Source: CAWARU01 sp963784575
GTDB taxonomy: Bacteria > Pseudomonadota > Gammaproteobacteria > UBA6186 > Azoamicaceae
Direction of reading: 5' to 3'
Assembly (NCBI GenBank): GCA_963784575.1
Contig: CAWARU010000001.1
Span: forward strand, 62,001 to 126,000
DNA: 64,000 nt
Shown: one piece after another, positions 36,715 to 45,882 of the stretch
Position numbering within the stretch: position 1 is the first letter of the stretch
Layout: every line of letters begins with the position of its first letter
The notes under the pieces: generated by a model
What the model saw: the letters and a program-made list of their open reading frames with translations, nothing else
What the model was told of the DNA's origin: nothing
The model's database searches: none
Program-made: the position numbers and the translations under genes

Positions 36715-37974
36715 CTACTGCCGATCCTTTCTTGGATGAAACGTAACTGCAATGCTTCGAATCTCGCTGCGGGGATCTGAATGAGATCTTTTATCTCTGT
36801 GCTCTTCTTTTTCCTTTGCAGAGGTAATGGGTTCACTTTCGCTTTTCACTCCTTTTTGATGATCTGACAACGGTGTTATTGCGGCTCCTGCGACAACCTC
36901 TGACGCTTGACTCATCACGGGTGATGAGTCAACATCAGCTCTGGAAGATTGCAATTTCTTATCCAAAACCGCTATCAATCGTGTAAAATATTCCTCATCT
37001 CTGAATTCTGCTTCTTCTTTGAGTTCTGCTTCTTTTTTGAATTCGGCATCTTGTTTGACTTCTGTGTCTTTTTGGGTTTGAATAGCTGTGATGGGCGCAG
37101 AACAATACAGCGCAGCCAGTATTCCTATTTTATATTTTAAAGTTGAGAAAAAATCAGTTTCAATAGCCTCTTCGATAACTGCATCTTCAGAAGGCGTATG
37201 CTTTATGCGCTGTCCCCTACCGCTCGCATCCAGGTATTCTAATCCTAACGGATATTCTCTTTTTGACATTCCAAAACTATGCGACATTTGAATTGCAAGC
37301 GGCAAAGATTTTTCTCCTGCATGGGAAAAGGGACATAAAAATTGACAGCAGAGTGCTTGTTTTTTGAGGTTTTTTGCATTTAGCAGATTTTGCAGACAGG
37401 TAATGAACTCTATTCCGCCAAAATCTAAAATTAATCCACCTAAACTTGCCATTTTAATAAGATTTTCTGCCATCATCTTCACTCGCTTCTCTCGTAAGGC
37501 CTGAAGGCTCGAATCTTCCGGACGAAACACGCTGATACCGGGAAGATCGCTGGCTACGAAAGTGACATTGCCTTTTTTGACTGTCGTTAATAATTCATAA
37601 ATTTCAGAATCAAATTCACTGAGACCGAGAACCTTTAAAGCCTTTAATTGATCATGCTTACTCTGATACACGCTTAGTAATTCATCTATTTTAGAAGTAA
37701 ATCCAGAAGCTATGGTAGGATCGGCTTCAAAGCAGAGTCGGATGGGTAAATCGGGATGTTTGACTTGGACTTCTTGAATAAGATCGCGGAGGATTTTAAC
37801 TGGAAATTTATCATTCTTAGGTCCACGAATGGAAAAAATCATGGTTTTATTGGGTACCGTATTCAAGCATGGCATTAATGGTATTGATGCTTTTTTTGAG
37901 AGTTCTTTTACCATGTCCTGCTTCATTAAAGAATCGCTATGTGTTCTTAGACGTGTTTCAATATCAAAAATCAT
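36715..37974 (-). CDS. Hypothetical protein with charged repeat segment
   Basis: 419 residues, family not recognised. The first 290 residues look globular alpha/beta (NKTMIFSIRGPKNDKFPVKI; LGGLILDFGGIEFITCL). Residues about 300-325 are a short tandem of charged units (EFKKEAELKEEAEFRDEE) predicted as helix. The C-terminal 70 residues are disordered, basic and Ser/His/Arg-rich. GAGGA 9 bases upstream supports the ATG. It lies between the large Sel1 gene and the OvoA-like gene on the same strand with gaps of about 180-290 bases, so probably separate transcripts. Function unknown. Confidence 0.65.
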   Translation of the reverse strand: MIFDIETRLRTHSDSLMKQDMVKELSKKASIPLMPCLNTVPNKTMIFSIRGPKNDKFPVKILRDLIQEVQVKHPDLPIRLCFEADPTIASGFTSKIDELLSVYQSKHDQLKALKVLGLSEFDSEIYELLTTVKKGNVTFVASDLPGISVFRPEDSSLQALREKRVKMMAENLIKMASLGGLILDFGGIEFITCLQNLLNAKNLKKQALCCQFLCPFSHAGEKSLPLAIQMSHSFGMSKREYPLGLEYLDASGRGQRIKHTPSEDAVIEEAIETDFFSTLKYKIGILAALYCSAPITAIQTQKDTEVKQDAEFKKEAELKEEAEFRDEEYFTRLIAVLDKKLQSSRADVDSSPVMSQASEVVAGAAITPLSDHQKGVKSESEPITSAKEKEEHRDKRSHSDPRSEIRSIAVTFHPRKDRQ

Positions 37975-38157
37975 AGGTGTATGTCCTCATATAATAAGTT
38001 ATATAAATTATTGCTAAAGTATTTTAGTACTTATGTATTTTTATTGATTTATCATAACATTTTCGAGATCGGATGGGAAGTGGAAATTTAATCAAAAGAT
38101 CTTGATCTAAGAATTTTATCGAGGGATTGAATCGAGCTCTTTAAAACGGCTTAACGA

Positions 38158-39543
38158 TTAATAATGCGGCTTAACGATTCTAAACCCCGCATGTTGGAAA
38201 AAGTGTGGCCTGAAATAATTTCGATAATATACACTTGCACCTGCGCCTGTGGTTGCAAATGAGGATCCCATCAAAACCTGATGAAGACCATCAAAACAGG
38301 GGGCTGAAAAGTCTATATAATAGGGATGTACTTTAAAACCTGGAAGGGGTGAAAAGGGTTCAATGCACCATTGCCACACATTTCCAAAAACATCATGAAA
38401 ACCATTTTCATTAGGTTTATGCGCGGTTACTGGCGTTTCTGAACCAAATACAAAATTTGTATTATAGCGTTGCTGCAAAGAATTTTGACTTGTCATCAAA
38501 TCATTTAATGAATGATCCTCAGTACTTCTTAAACCATGATGTTCTGCTTCAGTTGGAAGGCGGTAGGTTTCGCCGTCCAGTTCTGATTTCCATGCTGTAA
38601 AGGCAGTTGCTTCATGAAGATTTACAATGACGGGCCAGTCCCATTGCATGGGAATGATGTCAAAAATGGTTCTTAATTGATATTCGCCAGAACTTTTTTC
38701 ATTTTTAATCCAGAAACTGGGCTGTTCTGCACCCCTCTTTTGCTTCCATTGCCAACCCGTCTGCGACCAAAATCGTGGTTCATGATAGCCATTTAGACTT
38801 ACAAATTGTAAAAATTCGCCATTACTGATTAAATATTTACTCGCTGCATAGGCAGCCAGTGATATTTTTCGAGATCCATATTCATTATCCCATCCATAGT
38901 AAGGGATATCTCGTTTTTTTCCTAAAACGATGGTCTGCTTTGGAACAGAAATCAGGGAATTGACTGGAAAATCAATTTTTTTCTTTGTATGATTGTGGTC
39001 TTCTATCAACGGCCAATATTTAGGCCATTTTTCTGGTTTACGAAAAAAATGACTTGGTAATTCTCTCATGAGGACTGAGGAAGTTTCGAAATGAATGCGT
39101 TCGTGCTCCATTGCCATCATTAAAGCATAAGCAGGATCTTTTGCAGTGATTTTGTTCTTTGCAAACGCTTTATGCTTTAAAATAAGTTGCTCCACAATTT
39201 CGTTCTTTTGCTGTCTATATTTCTGTATCTCTGAAATTTCAGGCCACTTAGTTTTTTCACTTGGGATAATATCCCAGGGCATTTCATCTAAACCGATTTC
39301 AAACATACGCTCAAAGTAGGCATTGACTCCCTGTTTTAATATGCCAGCAAGCTGAAGCTTATTGATATAAAATACTGCTGGATGTCCTAAATAGAAAATG
39401 AGTGGATATCTTAAAAAATGATACGGTATGTGGTAGAGGTATGAACTTTCTTTGAACCCTGAAAAAAGAAGTTCAGTTAAATTCCAAGTTTCATGGTAAT
39501 ATTTTAATAGTTTATCTCTATCTAATTGATGTTGGTTCAACAT
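38158..39543 (-). CDS. ovoA: 5-histidylcysteine sulfoxide synthase (OvoA core, no methyltransferase domain)
   Basis: 461 residues. The N-terminus (YYHETWNLTELLFSGF, YPLIFYLGHPAVFYINK, GLDEMPWD) is diagnostic of OvoA rather than EgtB. Iron ligands are visible: H54 (LGHP) and the HX3HXE motif H147/H151/E153 (MEHERIHFE). Residues about 190-460 are the formylglycine-enzyme-like fold (YRLPTEAE; FHDVFGNVWQW; FRPHFFQHAGFRI). It couples histidine and cysteine with O2 and non-haem iron to 5-histidylcysteine sulfoxide, the first step to ovothiol. Full-length OvoA usually adds a C-terminal methyltransferase, absent here. The stop is followed by unrelated sequence and no OvoB-like gene is adjacent. Ribosome site weak. 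Confidence 0.9.
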   Translation of the reverse strand: MLNQHQLDRDKLLKYYHETWNLTELLFSGFKESSYLYHIPYHFLRYPLIFYLGHPAVFYINKLQLAGILKQGVNAYFERMFEIGLDEMPWDIIPSEKTKWPEISEIQKYRQQKNEIVEQLILKHKAFAKNKITAKDPAYALMMAMEHERIHFETSSVLMRELPSHFFRKPEKWPKYWPLIEDHNHTKKKIDFPVNSLISVPKQTIVLGKKRDIPYYGWDNEYGSRKISLAAYAASKYLISNGEFLQFVSLNGYHEPRFWSQTGWQWKQKRGAEQPSFWIKNEKSSGEYQLRTIFDIIPMQWDWPVIVNLHEATAFTAWKSELDGETYRLPTEAEHHGLRSTEDHSLNDLMTSQNSLQQRYNTNFVFGSETPVTAHKPNENGFHDVFGNVWQWCIEPFSPLPGFKVHPYYIDFSAPCFDGLHQVLMGSSFATTGAGASVYYRNYFRPHFFQHAGFRIVKPHY

Positions 39544-39768
39544 GAGTTTCTACCCTGCATTACCAGGTTTTATCAGACTTTACCCAGGCAAAGGAGACCA
39601 CGACAGCCTTATAATTGACAATGATATTATAGTTAGCTTTACAGTTATCACAAGTGTTAATGATGAGTGTCAATAATATGTCACATAGCATGTGCCTTAA
39701 GGATCCCATTTCTTTTTTTGCTTAAATGTGGTACAATTAACTGTTTTTAAATCTGCACAATTGTGATT

Positions 39769-40009
39769 ATGGAAAAAATGAGCAGTAATCAAGCCACAAT
39801 TTATGTCATCGATGATGACGAGCAATTTGTAAATCTATTAAATGGCTGCTAGAGACAGCGCGAGTATGGGTGTCAGGGTATACCACAGTGCTGCTCAATT
39901 TCTGGAAGAATACAATACCAATTTACACGGCTGTCTTTTGATTGACGTTCGCATGCCCGGAATGAGCGGCTTGCAACTCCAAAGCAGAAAGATGAATCAA
40001 CCGCATTAG
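39769..40009 (+). pseudogene. Decayed response-regulator receiver domain
   Basis: From the ATG at 39769 the frame gives ATIYVIDDDEQFVN, the start of a FixJ-type receiver, then stops at 39850-39852. The domain continues in other frames (KWLLETARVWV, then SAAQFLEEYNTNLHGCLLID and VRMPGMSGLQLQ with the phosphoacceptor Asp region) and breaks off near 39980. At least two frameshifts plus a 3' truncation make it non-functional. The output domain and any partner kinase are missing. Confidence 0.8.
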
Positions 40010-40044
40010 ACTCCCTCACAGAAGGAGAAGGGATCCAAGTTGTT

Positions 40045-40404
40045 GTGGATGAAGAAGGCAATATTATTAATAATAGTTATTTTCTAGAACTGATGGAACT
40101 ACTGGATGAAGAACAAGCAACGCAAGATCCTCCCACTTGCTATGGTAATTTACATGATTATACTTCTCCTTTAATTTCTAGGCTGAGTGAATCAATGAAA
40201 GTTCGAAAAGAATTTGTAATGCCGAAATCTGATTATGCAAATCATGGTGCAGGAAAAGCAATAACATTCAGGTATGATCTCACCCTCCATGATCCGATTA
40301 TCCAGCTTGAGGTGCCCTCTCCAAGATCCCCTTTTCCGTATGCGATGGGGGAAAGCCCCCCTAGTGACTTAAAATCAGCACGTTTGCTTGATTGTATAGC
40401 ATAG
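40045..40404 (+). CDS. Hypothetical fragment downstream of decayed regulator
   Basis: 119 residues if started at the GTG at 40045; the frame is open back to about 39946 (PKQKDESTALDSL upstream). No family recognised; acidic N-terminus, Pro/Ser-rich C-terminus. No ribosome site is evident. It follows the truncated receiver remnant in a different frame from that remnant's last piece, so it is probably the 3' end of another gene joined by a deletion rather than an intact gene. Confidence 0.35.
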   Translation: MDEEGNIINNSYFLELMELLDEEQATQDPPTCYGNLHDYTSPLISRLSESMKVRKEFVMPKSDYANHGAGKAITFRYDLTLHDPIIQLEVPSPRSPFPYAMGESPPSDLKSARLLDCIA

Positions 40405-40434
40405 AGAATTGGAGTCAAGAGACTGTGACTGAAG

Positions 40435-40461
40435 AAAAAATCCCGCGGATAACCCGCGGGA
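40435..40461 (-). terminator. Rho-independent terminator of the MerR-family gene
   Basis: On the minus strand TCCCGCGG, a short loop, CCGCGGGA and then TTTTTT. It begins about 35 bases after the stop of the MerR-type gene. Confidence 0.85.
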
Positions 40462-40494
40462 TAGTTTCAAACAACTTTATCTAATATTTATTAT

Positions 40495-41445
40495 TCAGGA
40501 ATAATGATTCCTAAGCCAGATTCGAGCCACATCCGTTACCCTATCATCCTTTAAGGCAGCTTCTACTAACTCTAATTTCAAGTTTTCAGAATCACCATAC
40601 ATATCTTCTAATAATTCCTCCCAGGCAAAAAACACTGTGGAACTTGATTCCCCCTTGGAGTTAACTTGGGCCAAAATGCCGTAGATTCGATTTCGATAAT
40701 AAGTATCGATGGCCTTGTCTAACCATTGCACGATATCAGGAGATATAGCATTTTCGGGATCCATTTGATTCCCCTTATAACCTTTCTCCCATATGGCGTG
40801 TTTTAAATTGGCATGATTTTTTCCATACAACTTATTAATCATCTCCATACAGCGTTGCCCAATTGCAATACCGAAATCACTTTTTGGATCTTTATCGATA
40901 TTGCGGCCAATTTCCGCAATGAGATCGGCCCAGGCTTTTTCAAAAGCTTTTTTATCGGATGGCGTGAATCTGGTTTTAAGGCCAGTTTCAAATGCCGCAT
41001 ATTCCTTCAATTGTTCTGGGGTAAATACTTTTCCCGCCCAAGATTTTTCAAGTTTCTCTGTCATACGAAATACCTCTATTAAATGAATGATGGTTTCCCA
41101 TGAAATGGATTCGTTGCCGCTACAGTTTTCAATTATTTCATTCAGCGTTTGACTCGATTTCAGCAATTCATTTGCCTTCTTTTGCAGCAATTGAGACTGA
41201 ACCTTGAAATTATCTTTCAGGCTTACCTCAAGCTTCAGAAGACTTTTGATTTGTGATAACTCGAAGCCAAAAAATTTTAATGCAATAATTTGCTGTAAGC
41301 GCAGCAAATCCTTCTCGGTGTAAAGACGATAGCCGTTCGGTAGTCGATGTGAGGGTGTGAGCAAACCAATTCGGTCATAATGATGCAGGGTCTGCACCGA
41401 TATGCCCGTAAGCTTACTCAAGTCTTTCACATACCATTCAGCCAT
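40495..41445 (-). CDS. MerR-family regulator with TipAS-like ligand domain
   Basis: 316 residues. The MerR DNA-binding domain occupies 1-75 (WYVKDLSKLTGISVQTLHHY then DRIGLLTPSHRLPNGYRLY), followed by the dimerisation coiled coil (80-115). The C-terminal 190 residues, with AFETGLKTRFTPSDKKAFEK and FGIAIGQRCMEMINKLYG, resemble the TipAS antibiotic-recognition domain. Such proteins activate their own or nearby promoters on binding hydrophobic compounds. GGAGGT five bases upstream sets the start. Its own promoter has the 19-bp MerR-type spacer with a palindromic operator, so autoregulation is likely; no efflux gene is adjacent. Confidence 0.92.
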   Translation of the reverse strand: MAEWYVKDLSKLTGISVQTLHHYDRIGLLTPSHRLPNGYRLYTEKDLLRLQQIIALKFFGFELSQIKSLLKLEVSLKDNFKVQSQLLQKKANELLKSSQTLNEIIENCSGNESISWETIIHLIEVFRMTEKLEKSWAGKVFTPEQLKEYAAFETGLKTRFTPSDKKAFEKAWADLIAEIGRNIDKDPKSDFGIAIGQRCMEMINKLYGKNHANLKHAIWEKGYKGNQMDPENAISPDIVQWLDKAIDTYYRNRIYGILAQVNSKGESSSTVFFAWEELLEDMYGDSENLKLELVEAALKDDRVTDVARIWLRNHYS

Positions 41446-41465
41446 GTTTTACCTCCGTCATTCAT

Positions 41466-41496
41466 AAACTAGGGTATATAGTAACTATAGGGTCAA
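41466..41496 (-). promoter_or_regulatory. MerR-type promoter/operator
   Basis: Minus strand: -35 TTGACC (41491-41496) and -10 TAGTTT (41466-41471) with a 19-base spacer holding ACCCTATAG...CTATATACCCT, an imperfect palindrome like BmrR/TipA operators. Confidence 0.75.
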
Positions 41497-41537
41497 TAGG
41501 GTTTTAATAATTTTAGGGAATTTTTAACCGTAATTTT

Positions 41538-42263
41538 TTATGGTGCAGACAGAATAACTGAGATTTGCTGTTCAAAATAGCTTTGTGGAACAGATCCCGG
41601 ATATCCTGCTGCGAGAGCACGATTAATCAGATCAGCAGTTGTTGCTGCATTAAATTTTAACTTTAAGCGTTCTATATGGTCTACCACAGTACGATACGCT
41701 ATGTTTTGAATCTTTGCGATTTCTTTATAGGAAAAACCGCGAATTAGATAAAACAAGCATTCAGATTCTTTGGGTTTGAGATCGATTTTATCGGGTATAT
41801 CGCTTAAATTTATTAAAATGCCATTTGGAATTGTGTGCTCTGATTTATTGGTTTTGGCAATACTTAAAGCTAAATCTATAATGTGATTAGCAGATTGATC
41901 GATCAAATTGAAAATTATCGCTTCAACATTACCCTCTTCGTTTAGAACAGGCTGCTTGTCAATCTGCAAAATCTTCCATAAACCATCAGCCATTTGCAGT
42001 GAATTCAGAACTCGAACCATTTTTTTTGTGCGCTTGACTAAAGCGTCTTCTTCCCAAAAAATGGCAGCACATTGTGCAGCTCTACAATGCATATCTGCCA
42101 CGGTCTTTCCAATAAGATAATCCCTAGGTTTGTCCAGAACTCCCACTAAGTCTGCATATGCACGGTTATAATAGATATAACGTGATTCAGTGTCAACGAC
42201 ACACCACATACCTGGCAATAAGTCCAGTATTGATTTAAGATTGCCAATTTTAGCCTGTTCCAT
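41538..42263 (-). CDS. PAS domain LuxR-family transcriptional regulator
   Basis: 241 residues. The PAS domain covers about 8-125 (MWCVVDTESRYIYYNRAYAD; GKTVADMH; PVLNEEGNVEAIIFNLID). The LuxR helix-turn-helix is at about 165-225 (LKPKESECLFYLIRGFSYKE; IAYRTVVDHIERLKLKFNA). One-component cytosolic regulator. It shares architecture with the protein at 7635-8312. It diverges from the methyltransferase gene across a 107-base or larger gap, which probably carries both promoters. Ligand and targets unknown. Confidence 0.88.
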   Translation of the reverse strand: MEQAKIGNLKSILDLLPGMWCVVDTESRYIYYNRAYADLVGVLDKPRDYLIGKTVADMHCRAAQCAAIFWEEDALVKRTKKMVRVLNSLQMADGLWKILQIDKQPVLNEEGNVEAIIFNLIDQSANHIIDLALSIAKTNKSEHTIPNGILINLSDIPDKIDLKPKESECLFYLIRGFSYKEIAKIQNIAYRTVVDHIERLKLKFNAATTADLINRALAAGYPGSVPQSYFEQQISVILSAP

Positions 42264-42436
42264 AGTAACAAATGCCCAAATTCCATGACAATAAATAGAT
42301 AATACTATGTTTGATTGATATCTTAATTAAATTTATATAAGAATGTCAACCATAACTAAATTTTTTCCAGATGTTGTCGTTATATAGATATGGAAACTTA
42401 ATAATTATTTGTCCTTTTATTAGGGAGCTGAGTTTG

Positions 42437-42997
42437 ATGCACCTAGATCAATTACTATTCTATAGAGCATTATTTTCAAACCCAAGGCAAACGGGTGCGA
42501 TTTGTCCAAGTTCAAAAGCACTTGCCAAAGAAATGACATCTCATGTCGTTCTGGAAGGAAATGGACTGGTGGTCGAGCTTGGTGCAGGAACTGGTGTGAT
42601 TACTCATGCTTTATCAAAAGTTATTGTGAATCCTGAAAATATGATTGTCATCGAATGCTCAAATATCTTAGTCAAGAACTTGCAGAATCGATTTCCAGGT
42701 CATCGTATCATCAATGGTGACGCCTCAAAACTTAGGAATTTATTAGAAAATGAAACAAAACAGGTTAACACTATCATATCTTCCCTGCCGCTACGGTCTT
42801 TACCCAAAAAAGTGACAGAAACTATTTTAAGAGAAATTACCACAATATTATCTCCCGGCGGCAGGTATATTCAACTCACGTATAGCTTCAGAAACATACC
42901 AAATTCTCTCCACCAATTCGAAAAGATTTTCACTAAAAGAATTTGGAACAATTGTCCACCCGCCAGAGTAGATGTTTGGGTTAAAAAAGAATCATAA
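42437..42997 (+). CDS. SAM-dependent methyltransferase (phospholipid N-methyltransferase/KsgA-like)
   Basis: 186 residues from the ATG at 42437, chosen because GGGAG lies 9 bases upstream; the frame opens at 42371. Motif I VVELGAGTGVITHAL, motif II IVIECS, then INGDASKL and the catalytic-region SSLPLRSLPK (in place of NPPY) resemble PmtA-type phosphatidylethanolamine N-methyltransferases, which share the QTGAICPSSKALA N-terminal signature. It would methylate phosphatidylethanolamine at the membrane or a similar substrate. It is monocistronic; the 305 bases that follow hold no gene. rRNA dimethylase is an alternative but its NLPY motif is lacking. Confidence 0.82.
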   Translation: MHLDQLLFYRALFSNPRQTGAICPSSKALAKEMTSHVVLEGNGLVVELGAGTGVITHALSKVIVNPENMIVIECSNILVKNLQNRFPGHRIINGDASKLRNLLENETKQVNTIISSLPLRSLPKKVTETILREITTILSPGGRYIQLTYSFRNIPNSLHQFEKIFTKRIWNNCPPARVDVWVKKES

Positions 42998-43302
42998 GAA
43001 AACCGTTCACGCACTACCCTTGAAGAGATAAGCTTCGTAATTTAAGTATCTTCGCGATAACTAATTCCTTTTCATTCAAAGTAATCTTATTCGATTTTTT
43101 TTTGCTGCAACCTGCTTATTATTTTTAATCTCCTCATTCTTATTCATTGGGAAGAGCAATTGCCATTGTCCTAAATTAAAGATTCCAATAAAAATGTCGA
43201 TTGATAATAAGATGCTGATTTTTGTAACTAAATCTGCTGTGAGATATTGAACCAAGCCTTAGCAACCTGCTATTTAATTCATATTTAATTAAACGGTTTG
43301 TA
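42998..43302. other. Intergenic region, 305 bp, without a gene
   Basis: It begins with the 15-bp AACCGTTCACGCACT motif (43001-43015) shared with 7204-7218. The rest is AT-rich with no long frame, RNA structure or strong promoter noticed. Confidence 0.5.
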
Positions 43303-43329
43303 GTGTTTTTTGGTGTCTGTGAGGACTAC

Positions 43330-43839
43330 ATGTTTATTAAAAAGATTCTCATTTTATTTGTCACAGTTTTATTGATTGTAACATCGGTTCCAATTTTATC
43401 AGATTCAGCCGACGATAGTTCTCTTGCATGGAATATAAAAACTAAAATTCGAAGTACGCCTTCTATTACTAGTGCTTTTATTGAAATTAAGGTGCAGGAT
43501 GGTATCGCCACGCTAACGGGAATGGTCGATAGTCCATATCAAGAAAGAGATGCAATTAATGCCGCTGAATCTATTCATGGCATTAAACGAGTGGATTCAT
43601 ATATTACAGTAAGAGGAACACAAGGTCCAAACATAAACGTAGTTCCTTCAAGGAATATTATTGAGCCAGAGAATGCAGGCGTTGTTCCAGAAAGTTCAGA
43701 TGTAGAGAAAAATACAGACATACCAGAAAAAGGTAATCCGGTACCCTATGGCCAACCCTATGGAACGGAACCAAACCTTATACCTGCATCCCCAGCTGTT
43801 CCTGGAGCAACGCAGAGGTTTAATAGAAATGCACCGTGA
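43330..43839 (+). CDS. BON domain protein, secreted or periplasmic
   Basis: 169 residues from the ATG at 43330, with GAGG just upstream; the frame is open to 43303. A signal peptide is evident (MFIKK then a hydrophobic LILFVTVLLIVTSVPILS). A single BON domain follows (about 38-100): LAWNIKTKIRSTPSITSAFI, VQDGIATLTGMVDSPYQERD, and HGIKRVDSYITV. The rest is Pro/Asn-rich and disordered. BON domains bind phospholipid or stabilise the envelope (OsmY family), so an outer-membrane or periplasmic stress role is likely; OsmY itself has two BON copies. Confidence 0.88.
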   Translation: MFIKKILILFVTVLLIVTSVPILSDSADDSSLAWNIKTKIRSTPSITSAFIEIKVQDGIATLTGMVDSPYQERDAINAAESIHGIKRVDSYITVRGTQGPNINVVPSRNIIEPENAGVVPESSDVEKNTDIPEKGNPVPYGQPYGTEPNLIPASPAVPGATQRFNRNAP

Positions 43840-43853
43840 AAAACTTCCACTAA

Positions 43854-43877
43854 AAGCTAGCATTATAGTGTTAGCTT
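43854..43877 (+). terminator. Possible hairpin after BON gene
   Basis: AAGCTAGCA pairs with TGTTAGCTT (one G-T wobble) around a 6-base loop. It lies 15 bases after the BON stop. No T-run, so its terminator function is doubtful. Confidence 0.4.
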
Positions 43878-43947
43878 CTTGCGACCCTTCTGGTTTCTCG
43901 CCAAAAATGACATACTTGTTGATTTAGGCAGGTCAAGTTGAACTTTA

Positions 43948-45849
43948 GTGACACTGGAAAGTGAGATGGAAATTAATAAAAAAGAAGTCAGCAAAAATAA
44001 TACTTTACCTTTAACATTGAGTGCGTTAGGTGTTGTGTATGGGGATCTTGGAACCAGCCCTTTATATGCCCTACAACAAACTATACCATATATTTCATTA
44101 AACAATAATAATATTTTAGGCATATTATCTTTGGTTTTTTGGTCATTAATACTTGTGATTTCGACAGTTTATGTGACAGTTTTTTTACGAGCAAGTAATG
44201 ACGGAGAAGGTGGGATCTTATCATTGGTCTCTCTGCTTAAAAGACAAAGAAAATTCCCGAGATCACTTTTTTTGATCGGAGTGTTAGGAGCTGGTTTATT
44301 ATTAGCCGATGGAATGTTAACACCTGCAATTTCTGTTATCAGTGCAATTGAAGGCTTAAAAATTATTTCGCCAAATCTTTCTGATTATATTACTCCTATT
44401 TCTCTATTAATTTTATTCTTGTTATATTTTAGTCAACATTTAGGTACAGCTAAGATTGGATTCGTTTTTGGACCAATTTTATTATGTTGGTTCATTATTA
44501 TTGGAATTTTAGGAGGACTTGCCATCGTTAAGAATCCTACAGTTCTGCATGCAATAAATCCTTATTATGCTTTCCATTTTTTATATAATGGAGGATGGCC
44601 TGCCTATATTCTTTTAAGTGGTGTATTTCTTGTTATAACCGGTGCGGAAGCTATGTACACTGATTTAGGGCAGTTTGGTAGGGTACCTATCCGGATCGGT
44701 TGGTTTGCAATAGTTCTTCCCTCTTTATTACTTAATTATTTTGGTCAAGGTGCAAATTTATTGTTAAATTCTAGTGCTATTTCAAATTTATTTTATTCGT
44801 TGGCACCCGATTGGTTTTTATATCCCTTACTGATTATTTCAACATTAGCTACTATTATAGCATCGCAAGGAGTCATTACTGCTGGTTTTTCCTTGGCAAA
44901 ACAAGCAATTTTGTTAAATATTTTTCCTCGACTTTCTATTATTCATACTTCAGAAAATGAAAAAGGACAAGTTTATGTACCGCAAATTAATTTTGTACTA
45001 GCCACCGGCACCTTGTTGTTAGTGGCTATATTTAAAAATTCTAGTTCTTTAGCTGCTGCATTTGGAATGTCCGTTAACCTTGTGATGATCATTGTAGCTA
45101 TTTTAGTTATGTTTGTTGCCAGGCGGTGTTGGAAATGGTCTATAGTAAAAGTGCTTCAGATTTTTTCTATTATTTTTATTATCGACTTGGCATTTTTGGG
45201 GGCAAATCTTCATAAGATTTTTGAAGGTGCTTGGATTCCCTTAGCGGTGGCAATATTAAGTGCAATTATTATGCTTACTTGGGATAAAGGAGTTAGATTA
45301 ATTCAGTCCTGTTTGTCTATGAATAAAAAGACTTTACCAGAAGCAATTAAAGGCTTAGATAAGAGTCAGCTTCATTCGATAGATGAATTATCTATTATTT
45401 TCATGACTGATCCCGAAGATAAAACCGGTGATGGCTTCATACAATATCTCAAATTGAACCATATTTTACCTAAAGAAATATTAATTGTGAATATCATTAT
45501 CGATGACTTTCCTTATGTCAATGGAAAAAATCAATATGAAATCGATAATGTGAATCAAAGTATATATTATTTAAAATTGCACTATGGATTCATGCAATCA
45601 ATCAATGTGCCTGCTGCATTAAATGCCGCATTGAAATCCAATATATTCCCTTTTTTGTTGGATATAAAAAATGCACTTTATTTAGTGGAAGAAATTGGTA
45701 TCATCATGACCAAAAGAAAATTTACGAATATGTTTTATTGGCAAAAAAAATTATTTTTATTTTTGTTGCGAAATTCGAGTGAAAATATTGAGTTTTATCA
45801 ATTGCCATATCAAAGAACTATAACTATTGGATCTTATTGTGATATATAA
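43948..45849 (+). CDS. kup: Kup-type low-affinity potassium transporter
   Basis: 633 residues from GTG at 43948; an ATG at 43966 with GGAAAG upstream is the better start and gives 627 residues, the usual Kup length. The family signature GVVYGDLGTSPLYALQ opens the protein, followed by about 12 membrane helices (for example FLIGVLGAGLLLADGMLTPA, GGWPAYILLSGVFLVITGAE) and a cytosolic C-terminal domain (about 460-627). It imports K+ with H+ across the inner membrane. It is convergent with the CheB-CheR gene 33 bases downstream. Confidence 0.95.
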   Translation: MTLESEMEINKKEVSKNNTLPLTLSALGVVYGDLGTSPLYALQQTIPYISLNNNNILGILSLVFWSLILVISTVYVTVFLRASNDGEGGILSLVSLLKRQRKFPRSLFLIGVLGAGLLLADGMLTPAISVISAIEGLKIISPNLSDYITPISLLILFLLYFSQHLGTAKIGFVFGPILLCWFIIIGILGGLAIVKNPTVLHAINPYYAFHFLYNGGWPAYILLSGVFLVITGAEAMYTDLGQFGRVPIRIGWFAIVLPSLLLNYFGQGANLLLNSSAISNLFYSLAPDWFLYPLLIISTLATIIASQGVITAGFSLAKQAILLNIFPRLSIIHTSENEKGQVYVPQINFVLATGTLLLVAIFKNSSSLAAAFGMSVNLVMIIVAILVMFVARRCWKWSIVKVLQIFSIIFIIDLAFLGANLHKIFEGAWIPLAVAILSAIIMLTWDKGVRLIQSCLSMNKKTLPEAIKGLDKSQLHSIDELSIIFMTDPEDKTGDGFIQYLKLNHILPKEILIVNIIIDDFPYVNGKNQYEIDNVNQSIYYLKLHYGFMQSINVPAALNAALKSNIFPFLLDIKNALYLVEEIGIIMTKRKFTNMFYWQKKLFLFLLRNSSENIEFYQLPYQRTITIGSYCDI

Positions 45850-45882
45850 TTCTTCTTATTCACCCGTTTTTGTACCAGGCAT

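Noticed and set aside
38158..39543. EgtB (ergothioneine) instead of OvoA
   Set aside because: Length fits EgtB, but the N-terminal LLFSGF, LIFYLGHPAVFYINK and GLDEMPWD motifs are those of OvoA.
42437..42997. This methyltransferase as the missing OvoA domain
   Set aside because: Its motifs match phospholipid N-methyltransferase or KsgA-like enzymes, not the OvoA methyltransferase.
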